Of a stretch of 64,000 nt of DNA, positions 45,149-54,972 are shown in pieces. The stretch spans positions 3,478,001 to 3,542,000 of the forward strand of contig NC_014041.1 of assembly GCF_000023465.1 (NCBI RefSeq), written 5' to 3'. Every line of letters starts with the position of its first letter. Position 1 is the first letter of the stretch. Both the position numbers and the translations under genes were made by a program. The notes below the pieces were generated by a model. The model was given only the letters and a program-made list of their open reading frames with translations, was not told the DNA's origin and ran no database searches. The DNA is from Zunongwangia profunda SM-A87 (GTDB lineage Bacteria > Bacteroidota > Bacteroidia > Flavobacteriales > Flavobacteriaceae).

Positions 45149-45871
45149 TTATGCTTTTTCCTCTTCTTTGTTTTTTACAACAAGTCTAAATCCTTCCCCA
45201 TGAATGTTTAAAATCTCTACGTTTTCATCCTTTTTAAGGTATTTACGTAACTTGGCGATATACACGTCCATACTTCTGGAAGTAAAGTAGTTATCATCTC
45301 TCCAGATTTTGGTTAAGGCCAATTCTCTAGGCATTAGATCATTTTCATGTAAGGCTAGTAAACGCAACAATTCGTTTTCTTTAGGAGATAATTTTTGAGG
45401 CTCCTCGTCTCCAAAAGTTAAAAATCTAAGTTTAGAATTCAGATGGAAATTACCAATTTCAAACTCAAATTGCTTACTATCGGCTACACTATCAGTAGCT
45501 TTGCGCTGCATAATAGCCTTAATTTTCATAAGCAAAACTTCGCTATCAAAAGGCTTATTCAGGTAATCGTCTGCCCCTACTTTGTAGCCTTTTAATACAT
45601 CTTCTTTCATAGCTTTGGCCGTTAAGAAGATAATTGGAATTTCTTCGTTTTTTTCGCGAATTTCTTTCGCAAGGGTAAATCCGTCTTTGTACGGCATCAT
45701 CACATCAAGAATACAAAGATCGTAATCATCTTTTTTAAATTTTTCGAATCCTTCCATTCCGTTTTTAGCGTGGGTTACCTCGTATTCATTCATTGCAAGG
45801 TAATCTTTAAGTACCGTTCCAAAATTCGGATCGTCCTCTACTAGTAAAATTTTCTTGTTTTCAGTTTCCAT
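45149..45871 (-). CDS. rprY: OmpR-family response regulator (RprY-like)
   Basis: The 240-aa protein has a receiver domain (KKILLVEDDPNFGTVLKDYL, phospho-acceptor Asp in LCILDVMMPYKDGF, switch Lys in GADDYLNKPFDSE) and a winged-helix DNA-binding domain (LSPKENELLRLLALHENDL, SMDVYIAKLRKYLKKD). The text is close to Bacteroides RprY. It is 3 bp downstream of the sensor kinase gene, which is its likely partner; in Bacteroides the pair has been tied to envelope and oxidative-stress control. Confidence 0.9.
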   Translation of the reverse strand: METENKKILLVEDDPNFGTVLKDYLAMNEYEVTHAKNGMEGFEKFKKDDYDLCILDVMMPYKDGFTLAKEIREKNEEIPIIFLTAKAMKEDVLKGYKVGADDYLNKPFDSEVLLMKIKAIMQRKATDSVADSKQFEFEIGNFHLNSKLRFLTFGDEEPQKLSPKENELLRLLALHENDLMPRELALTKIWRDDNYFTSRSMDVYIAKLRKYLKKDENVEILNIHGEGFRLVVKNKEEEKA

Positions 45872-45874
45872 ATA

Positions 45875-47455
45875 TTAAGATATTAGTGGTAATTTAATTA
45901 TAAATGTGCTTCCTTTTCCTTTTTCACTATTTACGGTAATCTGCCCGTGATGATCGTCCAGAATTTGCTTTACATAAGCCAGTCCTAAACCATGACCTTT
46001 CACATTATGAATATCACCGGTATGTTCTCTATAAAATTTTTCAAATATTTTTTTCTGAACGCCTCTGGTCATTCCTGCCCCCTGATCCCTGATCTTTACG
46101 ATAATGTAATGCTTAACATTTTCTGTATAGATATCGATACTTGGTTCTTCTTCACTATATTTTATGGCGTTATCTAAAATATTCACTATAACATTAGTAA
46201 AATGATCCTGATTCGCCAAAATTGAAGATTTTAAAGCTCCAAAATGAGTTTGAATATACCCTCCGCGATCTTCAACAATCAACTCTACATGAGTTATGGC
46301 ATCCAAAATAATATCATGCAACTGCAGGCGCTCTTTATTTAAATCGAGCTCATTTTTCTCTAATTTTGAGATCCTTAAAACATTTTCTACCTGGGCATGC
46401 ATCCTTTTATTCTCATCCCTAATCATTTGCAGATACCTAAAAACTTTGGTTTGGTCTGAAATTATCTTAGGATTCTTTATTGCATCTAATGCCAGATTTA
46501 TCGTAGCGATAGGAGTTTTAAACTCATGCGTCATGTTATTGATAAAATCAGTCTTTATCTGGGATATCTGCCGTTGTCTAATTAGCTGTGATAAAGCACT
46601 GGAATAGGCAATAACGATGATTAATGTAAAAACGATCGATAACACGGCCATTAAGGTTACCGAGGATAATACCACCCCTTTTTTTCCATTAAAATTTACG
46701 AGTAGCTGATAGCTACTATTCCCTTCTCTATCCACAAAAAGCGGAACCCCGTAAGTTGCAGGATGGGAAACATCAAAATTCTCTGAATGCACCCCGGTTT
46801 CTATAGAATTGCTATATACAGCGTACTCAAATTTAGTATTAAGGTGACGACTTGCTAAGCCCCTTGTTAGCAGGTTTTCTATCGTCTTTTCTGAAACTCG
46901 TTTTCTTAATGGTTGTCTAGCAGCAGCTTCAGAAATCACATCACGTAAAATTTCCTTTTCATAGTCCTCTAAACGCATCACCCTTTTCATGACATCTGAA
47001 GCAGATTTCACAGCACCAGAATCTTCTCCTTTATCCTTTACTATTTGGGTAACCTTACGGTTAATAAGTTTTTTTATCTGAATGCTATCGTTTTGTTTTT
47101 CGGCACCAAGAAAGTCTGAAGATATTTTATAATCTGCTTCCTGTATCGTTCCGAAATTAAAAACGTCTTCATTCTTAAATTCATCCCTCGTAGCAATCAA
47201 ATACTCGGTAAGGGTTATTCGATCAATCTTTTGTTCTGAATTTCGCAACTGAGCTTCATATTCAAAAATATAACGCTCAAACTCACTACTCTGAATTTGT
47301 TCAGAAACCTCAATTAAAACCTGTTTTGCGTTGTATGAAAACTGCTCCTCCCTGTCCTGAACTGTACTTTTAATCCAGTAGCCCTGTACGAAAATAATAC
47401 CAATAAGGGACAAACTCATTAAGACAACGAGTAGTACAAACAACTTCCTATTCAT
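45875..47455 (-). CDS. rprX: Membrane sensor histidine kinase (RprX-like)
   Basis: The 526-aa protein has two membrane helices, one at the N-terminus (LLVVLMSLSLIGIIFVQGYW) and one at about 265-290 (LMAVLSIVFTLIIVIAY), enclosing a periplasmic sensor region of about 235 residues. The kinase core has the phospho-acceptor His in FINNMTHEFKTPIATI, an N box NVILNIDN-like segment (FTNVIVNILDNAIKYS), and G boxes RDQGAGMTRG and GHGLGLAYV. It phosphorylates the regulator encoded 3 bp downstream. The signal is unknown. Confidence 0.9.
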   Translation of the reverse strand: MNRKLFVLLVVLMSLSLIGIIFVQGYWIKSTVQDREEQFSYNAKQVLIEVSEQIQSSEFERYIFEYEAQLRNSEQKIDRITLTEYLIATRDEFKNEDVFNFGTIQEADYKISSDFLGAEKQNDSIQIKKLINRKVTQIVKDKGEDSGAVKSASDVMKRVMRLEDYEKEILRDVISEAAARQPLRKRVSEKTIENLLTRGLASRHLNTKFEYAVYSNSIETGVHSENFDVSHPATYGVPLFVDREGNSSYQLLVNFNGKKGVVLSSVTLMAVLSIVFTLIIVIAYSSALSQLIRQRQISQIKTDFINNMTHEFKTPIATINLALDAIKNPKIISDQTKVFRYLQMIRDENKRMHAQVENVLRISKLEKNELDLNKERLQLHDIILDAITHVELIVEDRGGYIQTHFGALKSSILANQDHFTNVIVNILDNAIKYSEEEPSIDIYTENVKHYIIVKIRDQGAGMTRGVQKKIFEKFYREHTGDIHNVKGHGLGLAYVKQILDDHHGQITVNSEKGKGSTFIIKLPLIS

Positions 47456-47507
47456 GCTCCCAAAAGTAATATTTTAACATTTAGAGCCTCTCCGGTTTAA
47501 CCAAATG

Positions 47508-48113
47508 TTAACAGAGATATGAAGAATTTTTAGCCGACTTTAAGATAATCTCGTTTATATATATAACTTGTTGCCTGGAATCCTCGATTTCTTTATTTTT
47601 TATTATAAAATCGGCCAGGTGTTTTTTCTTGTCGTCACCCCACTGATTATTCATTCGAGCCTCGATTTGCTCGCGAGAGGTATGATCGCGTTTTAACACC
47701 CGTTGAATCCGGGTTTCTTTTGGCGCAGTAACCAAAATGGTATAGTCAAAGTTTTTATGGGATCCTTTTTCAAATAAAATAGCGGCCTCATAAATAATAT
47801 AAACTGCAGATTGCTTAGCAAGCCATTGCTCATAATGCCGGGCCACGGCTGGATGAATGATGCCATTTAGTTCCTCAAGTAATTTTTTATCCTGAAAAAC
47901 TTTTGAAGCGATAAAAGAACGATTGGGGAGGTTATCCTGATAAGATTCCTCGCCTAATAAGCGAATGATTTGATGGCGGATTTCAGCTGAAGTATCCATC
48001 AACTCCTTCCCTGCATCGTCTGCGATATAAACAGGCACTTCCAATTCTCTAAACATTTTAGAAATAGTCGTCTTTCCACTTCCTATTCCTCCGGTAAGGC
48101 CTACTCTAATCAT
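47508..48113 (-). CDS. coaE: Dephospho-CoA kinase
   Basis: From the ATG at 48113 the product has 201 aa, the usual CoaE length, and begins IRVGLTGGIGSGKTTISKMF with its P-loop. A longer start at 48155 would add 14 unrelated residues and overlap the upstream gene, so it was not used. The motifs VYIADDAGKELM and VTAPKETRIQRVLKRD fit the family. It carries out the last step of coenzyme A synthesis. The upstream YbbR-like gene ends 8 bp before it. Confidence 0.94.
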   Translation of the reverse strand: MIRVGLTGGIGSGKTTISKMFRELEVPVYIADDAGKELMDTSAEIRHQIIRLLGEESYQDNLPNRSFIASKVFQDKKLLEELNGIIHPAVARHYEQWLAKQSAVYIIYEAAILFEKGSHKNFDYTILVTAPKETRIQRVLKRDHTSREQIEARMNNQWGDDKKKHLADFIIKNKEIEDSRQQVIYINEIILKSAKNSSYLC

Positions 48114-48120
48114 TTTTGGA

Positions 48121-49077
48121 TTATCGTTTAATGATAAATTGTATTTTACGTTCATTTAAACGAACGTTATTCACAAAACGGGGTTGTTCGCTAATTTGTG
48201 CGAGCATATAGTCCACGCCATCCTGAATTTCATCAAAATCACAAACCACTTTAAATTGATCAGCTTTTACAAACTCATAGTTCTTAAGGTTTACCTGATA
48301 ATATATCATTACTTTTTTTGGAAAAATAGTAAGGTTTGTGCCACGCGGTACATTGATTACTTCCACGGGTATTTCAACATTCCCTTCTGTGAACTTTGCT
48401 ACTTTCTGGGTATAATTTACGGTGTTTCTGTAAAAATTAAGCATGCCCAGATTAGTGGTATCAATTGCTATAGTACCAGAAATATCTTTACTTATATTGC
48501 TAAGGCTTATCAGGTTTGTAGACACACTGCTTAGTGTATCTATTATGTTTTTGGCTCCGCTAACGGTAATACTATCCGGTGATAACTGCACCCTGTTTAC
48601 CGCTGAAAAACCTACATCATAGTTAAGTTTTGTCTTTGGGATTACAAGTACTCTTTTTTCTTTACGTGGCTGAAAATCGATCACTATATCATCTTTTAAA
48701 AAATTGGTATCTTCAAAATCGATATTCAATTGATTTTCGATCGAACTTCGATGATCCCTAATATTGTACACCAGTTGTGCCCCGTTGTCTGTGGTGTTTT
48801 TTAAATCGATCGTTAGTACAGGTTTAAAGAACTCGTATTTCCAGATCAGTAAAAAGCCTTTGGCATCTAAATTAAAACGCAGTGTTTTAGGGGCATCCTG
48901 CAAGGTTTTATCCATAGGCGTATTAATATATGTAAGCGGAATTTCCACTGTACGATTATATTCTTTAGAAAGTTGTACCAATACCCAAAGAATAGCAGAA
49001 AATATTAAGAAAAAACCAAACACCTGTACGTTAGCCTTTTTAATTTTTTTTCCACCTATGTTACCGTAACTACGCAT
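48121..49077 (-). CDS. YbbR-like domain protein (CdaR-related)
   Basis: The 318-aa protein has one N-terminal membrane helix (VFGFFLIFSAILWVLVQL) and repeated beta-rich YbbR-like segments (VEIPLTYINTPMDKTL, VQLSPDSITVSGAKNIIDTL, VEIPVEVINVPRGTNLTIFP). In other bacteria such proteins regulate a diadenylate cyclase; no cyclase gene is adjacent here. It overlaps the glycosyltransferase gene by 8 bp and lies directly before coaE, suggesting one transcript. Confidence 0.87.
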   Translation of the reverse strand: MRSYGNIGGKKIKKANVQVFGFFLIFSAILWVLVQLSKEYNRTVEIPLTYINTPMDKTLQDAPKTLRFNLDAKGFLLIWKYEFFKPVLTIDLKNTTDNGAQLVYNIRDHRSSIENQLNIDFEDTNFLKDDIVIDFQPRKEKRVLVIPKTKLNYDVGFSAVNRVQLSPDSITVSGAKNIIDTLSSVSTNLISLSNISKDISGTIAIDTTNLGMLNFYRNTVNYTQKVAKFTEGNVEIPVEVINVPRGTNLTIFPKKVMIYYQVNLKNYEFVKADQFKVVCDFDEIQDGVDYMLAQISEQPRFVNNVRLNERKIQFIIKR

Positions 49078-50077
49078 CCTTAAAAAATAATCCCGGATAA
49101 GCTTCTTCCGGATTTGCTTTTAAAATTAACATTGTCCAAGAGGATTTTAGAAAACCATATCCATACCCAAAAAATTGAATAAGGGTGGCTATTATCGCCA
49201 AAAAACCAATCCTGGCACTTTTTGTTTTAACTACCGCCAATAAAAACAAGACTAGAAAGTATACTATAAATAATCCCAGCATCCACCAGATCCCTATACG
49301 AATAGCGAGAACCGAAATTACAAAAGCTATTATAAAAAGCGAGGGAAACCAATACGTAATCTTTCCACTTCCTTTATGCCACTTGTTTAAAATTGGCCGT
49401 GTAAGCCCAAATTTATGTACCTGATCATAAAATTTCTCCCAATCGATCCTTCTTTTATGAAATACGATCGCTTTAGAAATTAAACATGTTTTAAAATTTA
49501 GCTTTTCCAAACGTAAGGAAAGATCCGGGTCTTCACCAGGATGGATATTTCCAAATCCTCCCGTTGCTTCAAAAGCTTCTTTAGAAAGTCCCATATTAAA
49601 ACTTCTGGGCTGAAATTTACTTACCGCATTTTTACCCCCACGAATTCCTCCGGTAGTTAAAAATGAGGTCATGCTAAAATCGATAGCCTTTTGAATATCG
49701 CTAAAGGTTTTATGTGCACCATCGGGGCCGCCAAAACAATCGCAATATTCGTTATCTAAAGACTTATCTACCTGTTGCAAATAATCTGCCGGTAGAATCA
49801 CATCACTGTCTAAAATTAAAAAATAATTTCCTTTAGCCCTTTGCATCCCATAATTACGGGATTTACCGGGACCCGAATTATCTTTAAAATAATAACTTAT
49901 TTGTAATTGCTCACTAAATTCTTTTACTACATCTTCTGAAGTGCGGCTAGAACCATCTTCTATAATCACCACCTCAAATTTTCGGCTAAATTTTAAAGCT
50001 ACCATACTTTGTAGCAGTTCCCGGGTCTCTTCAGGACGATTATAAACAGGAACAATAAAGGAATATGCTCTATTCAT
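49070..50077 (-). CDS. Family 2 glycosyltransferase with C-terminal membrane helices
   Basis: The 335-aa protein has a GT-A fold: SFIVPVYNRPEETRELLQSM at the start, VVIIEDGSSRTSEDVV, and the metal-binding motif ILDSDVILPADYL. HPGEDPDLSLRLEKL matches the ED acceptor-site motif. Two or three hydrophobic helices follow (about 240-300), so it acts at the inner membrane. The donor and acceptor sugars are not predictable. It is the first gene of a run with the YbbR-like and coaE genes. Confidence 0.9.
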   Translation of the reverse strand: MNRAYSFIVPVYNRPEETRELLQSMVALKFSRKFEVVIIEDGSSRTSEDVVKEFSEQLQISYYFKDNSGPGKSRNYGMQRAKGNYFLILDSDVILPADYLQQVDKSLDNEYCDCFGGPDGAHKTFSDIQKAIDFSMTSFLTTGGIRGGKNAVSKFQPRSFNMGLSKEAFEATGGFGNIHPGEDPDLSLRLEKLNFKTCLISKAIVFHKRRIDWEKFYDQVHKFGLTRPILNKWHKGSGKITYWFPSLFIIAFVISVLAIRIGIWWMLGLFIVYFLVLFLLAVVKTKSARIGFLAIIATLIQFFGYGYGFLKSSWTMLILKANPEEAYPGLFFKDA

Positions 50078-50130
50078 TTTAAGAAGAATAACAGCTTTGC
50101 TATCGCTATTTAGAAGTGAATTTAAAAAAG

Positions 50131-50208
50131 AAAAACTGAATTTACCCTAAATTAAGTTAAGCTTAACGATCTGCCAGCCATACTTTTTAGAAGATAAATT
50201 CAGTTTTT
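50131..50208 (-). terminator. Long-stem terminator candidate after fabI
   Basis: AAAAACTGAATTTA (50131-50144) is perfectly complementary to 50195-50208. The 50-base loop contains the 12-bp palindrome GTTAAGCTTAAC (50156-50167). On the minus strand the stem follows the fabI stop by 14 bp and ends in TTTTTC, as an intrinsic terminator would, although the loop is unusually large. Confidence 0.5.
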
Positions 50209-50222
50209 AAGTTCAGCAAAAA

Positions 50223-51050
50223 TTATTTTTCGCTTTCTTTCTCAACAAATGCTTCCATAACTTCCTGGCTAACGCCTACGTTAGAGAACCCTCCGTCGTG
50301 ATATAAGTTTTGTAAGGTAACTTTTTTAGTAAGATCAGAGAACAGTGTGATGGTATAATCGGCACAATCCTGAGCGGTAGCATTACCCAGTGGAGACATT
50401 TTATCTGCATACGCAATAAAACCGTCAAAACCTTTTACCCCCTGCCCGGCAGTAGTTGGTGTTGGGGATTGAGAAATGGTATTAACTCGAACCTTTTTTT
50501 CTTTCCCGAAGAAATAACCAAAACTACGTGCTATACTTTCCAAATACGCCTTATTATCAGCCATATCGTTATAATCTGGGAATACGCGTTGCGCTGCCAT
50601 ATACGAAAGTGCTACAATACTCCCCCATTCACTCATGGCATCTTTTTGATAAAGTGCCTGCATGGTTTTATGGAAAGAAACCGCAGATACATCCCAACCT
50701 TTTGCTGTCCAGTCATAATTTTGATCGGTATAGTGCTTCCCTTTTCTTACGTTTACAGACATTCCGATAGAGTGAAGTACAAAATCGATCTTGCCTCCAA
50801 GGATTTCTGTAGCTTTGTCTACAAGATTTTCTAAATCTTCAACTTTTGTAGCATCTGCAGGAACAATTTCAGCACCAATTTGCTCAGCTAAAGTTTTAAT
50901 ACTTCCCATTCTCATGGCGATTGGCGCGTTGGTAAGTACAATTTCAGCACCTTCTTCGTGCGCTTTCACAGCGGTTTTCCATGCAATAGAATTCTCATCT
51001 AATGCCCCGAAAATGATTCCTTTTTTTCCTTTTAAAAGGTTATATGACAT
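50223..51050 (-). CDS. fabI: Enoyl-[acyl-carrier-protein] reductase (NADH)
   Basis: The 275-aa short-chain dehydrogenase has the FabI-type cofactor start GKKGIIFGALDENSIAW (a G-x5-SIAW pattern rather than the usual TGxxxGxG), the LHSIGM motif, and the catalytic Tyr-x6-Lys as DYNDMADNKAYLE. VNTISQSPTPTTAGQGVKGF is the substrate-loop region. It reduces trans-2-enoyl-ACP in the last step of each fatty-acid elongation cycle, in the cytosol. It appears monocistronic. Confidence 0.95.
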   Translation of the reverse strand: MSYNLLKGKKGIIFGALDENSIAWKTAVKAHEEGAEIVLTNAPIAMRMGSIKTLAEQIGAEIVPADATKVEDLENLVDKATEILGGKIDFVLHSIGMSVNVRKGKHYTDQNYDWTAKGWDVSAVSFHKTMQALYQKDAMSEWGSIVALSYMAAQRVFPDYNDMADNKAYLESIARSFGYFFGKEKKVRVNTISQSPTPTTAGQGVKGFDGFIAYADKMSPLGNATAQDCADYTITLFSDLTKKVTLQNLYHDGGFSNVGVSQEVMEAFVEKESEK

Positions 51051-51128
51051 GTCGAAATTTGTTTTTAGATTCTTTTTAGCCGGTAAAGATAGTAAAATTC
51101 AATACAGCCGTATATTTTTTAAAATCTA

Positions 51129-52784
51129 TTAATTCTCGAGCAGGGATACGGCATGTGCCCTGGCCGACTCGCTAATGGTGTTTCCACCAAGCATCATCGC
51201 CAATTCGTCTATACGTTCTTCCCGCTCTAATTGTTTAATTTTTGTACTGGTAACCGCCCCCGTATCTTCTTTAAATATCTTAAAGTGGGCAGTTCCCTTC
51301 CCGGCAATTTGCGGTAAATGGGTAATGGCGAGCACCTGCATACTATGCCCCATTTTCTGCAAAATTTCTCCCATTTTTTGTGCAATATCACCCGAAACAC
51401 CCGTATCGATCTCATCAAAAATGATCGTTGGCAGGTTACTTTGGGCGGCCAAAATACTTTTTACCGCCAACATAATTCGGGATAATTCACCTCCAGAGGC
51501 TGCTTTACGTATTTCTTTAAAGCTTCCTCCTTTATTAGCCGCTAAATACCAGCCTAAAGTATCGTTCCCGTTAGCAAAAAACTTTTCTCCCTGTTCTAAA
51601 CTAATCTTTAACCGCGCATTTGGCATTCCCAATCCGCTTAAAATAGCTTCTGTTTCTTTGACGAATGAAGGAATGATCTTTTCACGCCGGGTGTGGAGTT
51701 TTTTAGCGATAGTCCGTAATTTTTCACGTTGTTTTTCTATTGCCGAGGCAATTTCAGCTAAAGCTTCGTCTGCATTCTCACTCACCGCAACCTGCTTCCT
51801 TAAATCTTCACCAATAGCAAGTAATTCTTCGATTTCCAGTACATTATGCTTTTTCTGAAGATTATAGATTTGCTGAAGCTTGTCGTTAGTCTTTTCAAGC
51901 TCCTGAGGATCGGCTTCTGTATTTTCCAGTGCGGCTTCCAGCTCTGTATGAATATCATCCAGTTCGATAATCACACTTTGTACACGTTCGTGTAAACTTT
52001 CATAGGTAGCGGAAAATCGGGAAATTTTAGATAAATTATTTCGAACCTCTTTTAAGGTACTTAGACTGCCAATTTCTTCCTGAGAAATATAATTGATGGC
52101 CGAATTTAATTGCTCGGTAAGTTCTTCAATATTATTAAGCTCTTCATAGCGTGTCTCCAGGTCTTCGAGCATTCCGGGTTGCAATTTTGCTTCATTCAGC
52201 TCATTCAGCAAAAATACGTTATAGTCATACTCTTTCGTTGCCTGTGCCTGCTCTTCTTTTAAAACCTCTTCTCTTTTTTGTAAGCTCCTCAGCGCTTTTA
52301 AAGTTTCACGATATTCTAAATTCAGCGACTCATTATCGGCAATGGTATCGATTACCTGAAACTGATAATCATTATTTCCCAAACTTAAGGTTTCATGTTG
52401 GCTGTGAATATCGATTAAATAATTACCAAGATTATTTAAACTAGCCAGGGTAACGGGAGTGTCATTTACAAATGCACGGGATTTTCCCGAAGCTAAAATC
52501 TCTCTTCTTATAATGGTTTTTGGCTCATAATCCAGATCTTCTTTTTCAAAAAAATTGGTAAGACCATAGTTTGAAATATCAAAAACACCTTCTATCACAC
52601 ATTTTTTATCCGGATTTTTAATCGAACTATAATCGGCTCGATTTCCCAAAAGCAAACCTAAGGCACCAAGCATAATAGATTTACCTGCCCCGGTTTCTCC
52701 GGTAATAATGGTGAACCCAGGCTTTAAACTCATGTTGATATCTTCGATCAACGCGTAATTTTTAATAGATAAAGATGTAAGCAA
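51129..52784 (-). CDS. recN: DNA repair protein RecN (SMC-like ATPase)
   Basis: The 551-aa protein has the N-terminal half of an ABC ATPase (LSIKNYALIEDINM and P-loop ITGETGAGKSIMLGALGLLL), a central coiled coil (about 150-370), then the signature AASGGELSRIMLAVK, Walker B PTIIFDEIDTGVSGD and the H-loop AITHLPQIA. This order is that of RecN, which holds DNA ends together during double-strand break repair. The start is a TTG at 52784. It ends a minus-strand cluster with bamD, rpoZ, coaBC and DUF4835, a gene order often kept in Flavobacteriia. Confidence 0.95.
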   Translation of the reverse strand: MLTSLSIKNYALIEDINMSLKPGFTIITGETGAGKSIMLGALGLLLGNRADYSSIKNPDKKCVIEGVFDISNYGLTNFFEKEDLDYEPKTIIRREILASGKSRAFVNDTPVTLASLNNLGNYLIDIHSQHETLSLGNNDYQFQVIDTIADNESLNLEYRETLKALRSLQKREEVLKEEQAQATKEYDYNVFLLNELNEAKLQPGMLEDLETRYEELNNIEELTEQLNSAINYISQEEIGSLSTLKEVRNNLSKISRFSATYESLHERVQSVIIELDDIHTELEAALENTEADPQELEKTNDKLQQIYNLQKKHNVLEIEELLAIGEDLRKQVAVSENADEALAEIASAIEKQREKLRTIAKKLHTRREKIIPSFVKETEAILSGLGMPNARLKISLEQGEKFFANGNDTLGWYLAANKGGSFKEIRKAASGGELSRIMLAVKSILAAQSNLPTIIFDEIDTGVSGDIAQKMGEILQKMGHSMQVLAITHLPQIAGKGTAHFKIFKEDTGAVTSTKIKQLEREERIDELAMMLGGNTISESARAHAVSLLEN

Positions 52785-52857
52785 TTTTTCTTAGAATTTA
52801 AGGCTAAATATAAGGGAGAATTTGGCGCAAATCAACTACCTGAAAAAAGAATTATAA

Positions 52858-53745
52858 TTACTGGATTTGTCGCCACTTGCGTGCGTAACCAGGCGCCATA
52901 CTATTCAGTTTTTGAGTAAGGCCACGTGTACCAACATCGGGACCACCGGTAAAAACATCGATAATTTCATCGGATTTAGCATCAAAAAATACCCGTAATA
53001 ACAGTGAATTCCTTCTAACCGAATTCATTTCCCGCAATTTTTCAAGTGCTACTGCTATCGCTTGTTTTCCGTCTGAAACATTATCATGCATCACATCCAG
53101 GCCTTTGCGATGATAGGTATACAACGCATCACGGTATCCCTGGAAGGAGTTAGAAAGTAAATCGGCATTAAGCCTAAACCTTGATCTTGTATTACCACTG
53201 GGCTGCCATCCCGCACTGTTACTTTGCTGGGCTACCGTTACAATTTGTTTGGCTTCTTCAAAAAAAGGCGTTCCCCCGTTTTGCTGAAAGGAATCGGCGT
53301 CCAGTCCTAAGATAGTATATACATAAAAACTAACTACCGAAACCAGGTTAGAACTGTACGAATTCTGATTATAATTTAAGGGTTGATATTCGCGGTACGA
53401 GAAATTAAAATCCTCGTCATTATAGTTAAAAACCGGTGTGACCATATCAGATCCAAATACGGGCCGCGAAGATTGCACCTGAATGGTGGCAGCAAAATTT
53501 TCACCATCCAGGGCGCTTACCGTAATAAACATACTACAATTAATACGCTGCTCTGGCGGCAATTCCCTACCCGTCCAGCTATTACTGTTAATAAATTCCT
53601 GAAGCGAGTTTTTTAAAGTTTTAAAAACGCTAAGATTGGTCTGTCCGGTTTGCTCGGCATTAATCTGTACATCGCAATTAAGCTCCTGTGCTTTCGTATG
53701 AAAGCAAAAAAGAAGCACTACTATAACGATTATTCTATTCATCAA
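52858..53745 (-). CDS. DUF4835 family exported protein
   Basis: The 295-aa protein has a signal peptide (IVVLLFCFHTKAQ) and matches the DUF4835 pattern: ELNCDVQINAEQTGQTNLSV at the N-terminus and a middle part YSSNLVSVVSFYVYTILGLD. The family is restricted to Bacteroidota, has no known role and is usually found right after coaBC, as here, where it overlaps coaBC by 11 bp. Its place beside bamD and coaBC suggests an envelope-related task, which is an inference. Confidence 0.9.
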   Translation of the reverse strand: MMNRIIVIVVLLFCFHTKAQELNCDVQINAEQTGQTNLSVFKTLKNSLQEFINSNSWTGRELPPEQRINCSMFITVSALDGENFAATIQVQSSRPVFGSDMVTPVFNYNDEDFNFSYREYQPLNYNQNSYSSNLVSVVSFYVYTILGLDADSFQQNGGTPFFEEAKQIVTVAQQSNSAGWQPSGNTRSRFRLNADLLSNSFQGYRDALYTYHRKGLDVMHDNVSDGKQAIAVALEKLREMNSVRRNSLLLRVFFDAKSDEIIDVFTGGPDVGTRGLTQKLNSMAPGYARKWRQIQ

Positions 53746-54937
53746 ACAGATTAATTATTTCGTTTAGGATATCAACAGCTACTTCTGATTTTGGTTTTAA
53801 GCCAAAAGATTTCACTTCATCCTGAAAAACAAAACTTACTTTGTTGGTATCGTTTTGAAATCCGGCTCCTTTATCCTGAAGAGAATTGAGCACTACAAAA
53901 TCAAGATTCTTTTTTTGGAGCTTCGCCCTGGCATTTTCCAGTTCATTATTGGTCTCTAATGCAAAACCAATCAATTTTTGCTGCCGCTTGCGCTCCCCTA
54001 AAGAACGCAAAATATCCTGAGTTTTGGTTAGGCGGATTGTTAAAGTCTCGTCGGCTTTTTTAATTTTTTGATCGGCTATGGTTTCAGGTTTATAATCGGC
54101 TACCGCTGCTGCAGCGATTACCACATCTGCTTTTTCAAAATGAGCCATGGTAGCATCGTACATCTCCTGAGCACTTACCACCTTGATAAGATGGATATGA
54201 TCTTCAGAAATCTGCAAATGCGTGGGACCAGAAATTAAAATGACCTTAGCACCTAAGTTGGCTGCCGCCCGGGCAATCTCATAGCCCATTTTACCACTAC
54301 TGTGATTACCGATAAAACGCACGGGGTCTATCGCCTCATAGGTAGGTCCTGCAGTGATCATTATCTGTTTTCCTTTTAGCGGTAAAAACGCAGACAGATG
54401 ATCTTCTAAAAACTGAAAAATTTCTTCTGGCTCGGCCATTCTTCCTTCCCCGCTTAAGCCACTGGCAAGTTCTCCGGTGCCCGCGGGAATCATAAAATTT
54501 CCGAAGCTTTTTAAAGTTTCAAAGTTATTTTTTGTGGAGGGATGCTTATACATGTCCAGATCCATTGCCGGAGCAAAATAAACCGGACATTTAGCTGAAA
54601 CATAAGTAGCCAGCAAAAAGTTATCGCTATTACCGGCCGCCATTTTAGAAAGTGTATTGGCCGTAGCCGGGGCTATAAGCATAATATCTGCCCATAAACC
54701 CAGTTCTACATGATTGTTCCATAATTCGCCTTCCTCCTCGGTAAAAGAAGAATAGACTTCGTTTTTGGATAATGTAGAAAGGGTAAGGGGAGTGATAAAA
54801 TCTTTTGCAGCCGGCGTCATCACCACACGGACTTGGGCGCCGGCCTTAATGAAAAGTCGAACTAACGAGGCGGTTTTATAGGCGGCAATACCGCCAGTAA
54901 TACCCAAAAGTATTTTTTTACCCCGTAGTACAGACAT
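53735..54937 (-). CDS. coaBC: Bifunctional phosphopantothenoylcysteine decarboxylase/synthetase
   Basis: The 400-aa protein has both halves. The N-terminal flavin decarboxylase (CoaC) shows ILLGITGGIAAYKTASLVR, NHVELGLWADIMLIAPATA and APAMDLDMYKHPST, a variant of the PAMNxxM substrate motif with Asp. The C-terminal synthetase (CoaB) shows ITAGPTYEAIDPVRFIGNHS and AAAVADYKPE. It converts 4'-phosphopantothenate to 4'-phosphopantetheine in CoA synthesis. It lies between rpoZ (35 bp upstream) and DUF4835. Confidence 0.95.
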   Translation of the reverse strand: MSVLRGKKILLGITGGIAAYKTASLVRLFIKAGAQVRVVMTPAAKDFITPLTLSTLSKNEVYSSFTEEEGELWNNHVELGLWADIMLIAPATANTLSKMAAGNSDNFLLATYVSAKCPVYFAPAMDLDMYKHPSTKNNFETLKSFGNFMIPAGTGELASGLSGEGRMAEPEEIFQFLEDHLSAFLPLKGKQIMITAGPTYEAIDPVRFIGNHSSGKMGYEIARAAANLGAKVILISGPTHLQISEDHIHLIKVVSAQEMYDATMAHFEKADVVIAAAAVADYKPETIADQKIKKADETLTIRLTKTQDILRSLGERKRQQKLIGFALETNNELENARAKLQKKNLDFVVLNSLQDKGAGFQNDTNKVSFVFQDEVKSFGLKPKSEVAVDILNEIINLFDE

Positions 54938-54972
54938 ATTCTTTAGAATCTATTAAATCGCTTATAAAACGC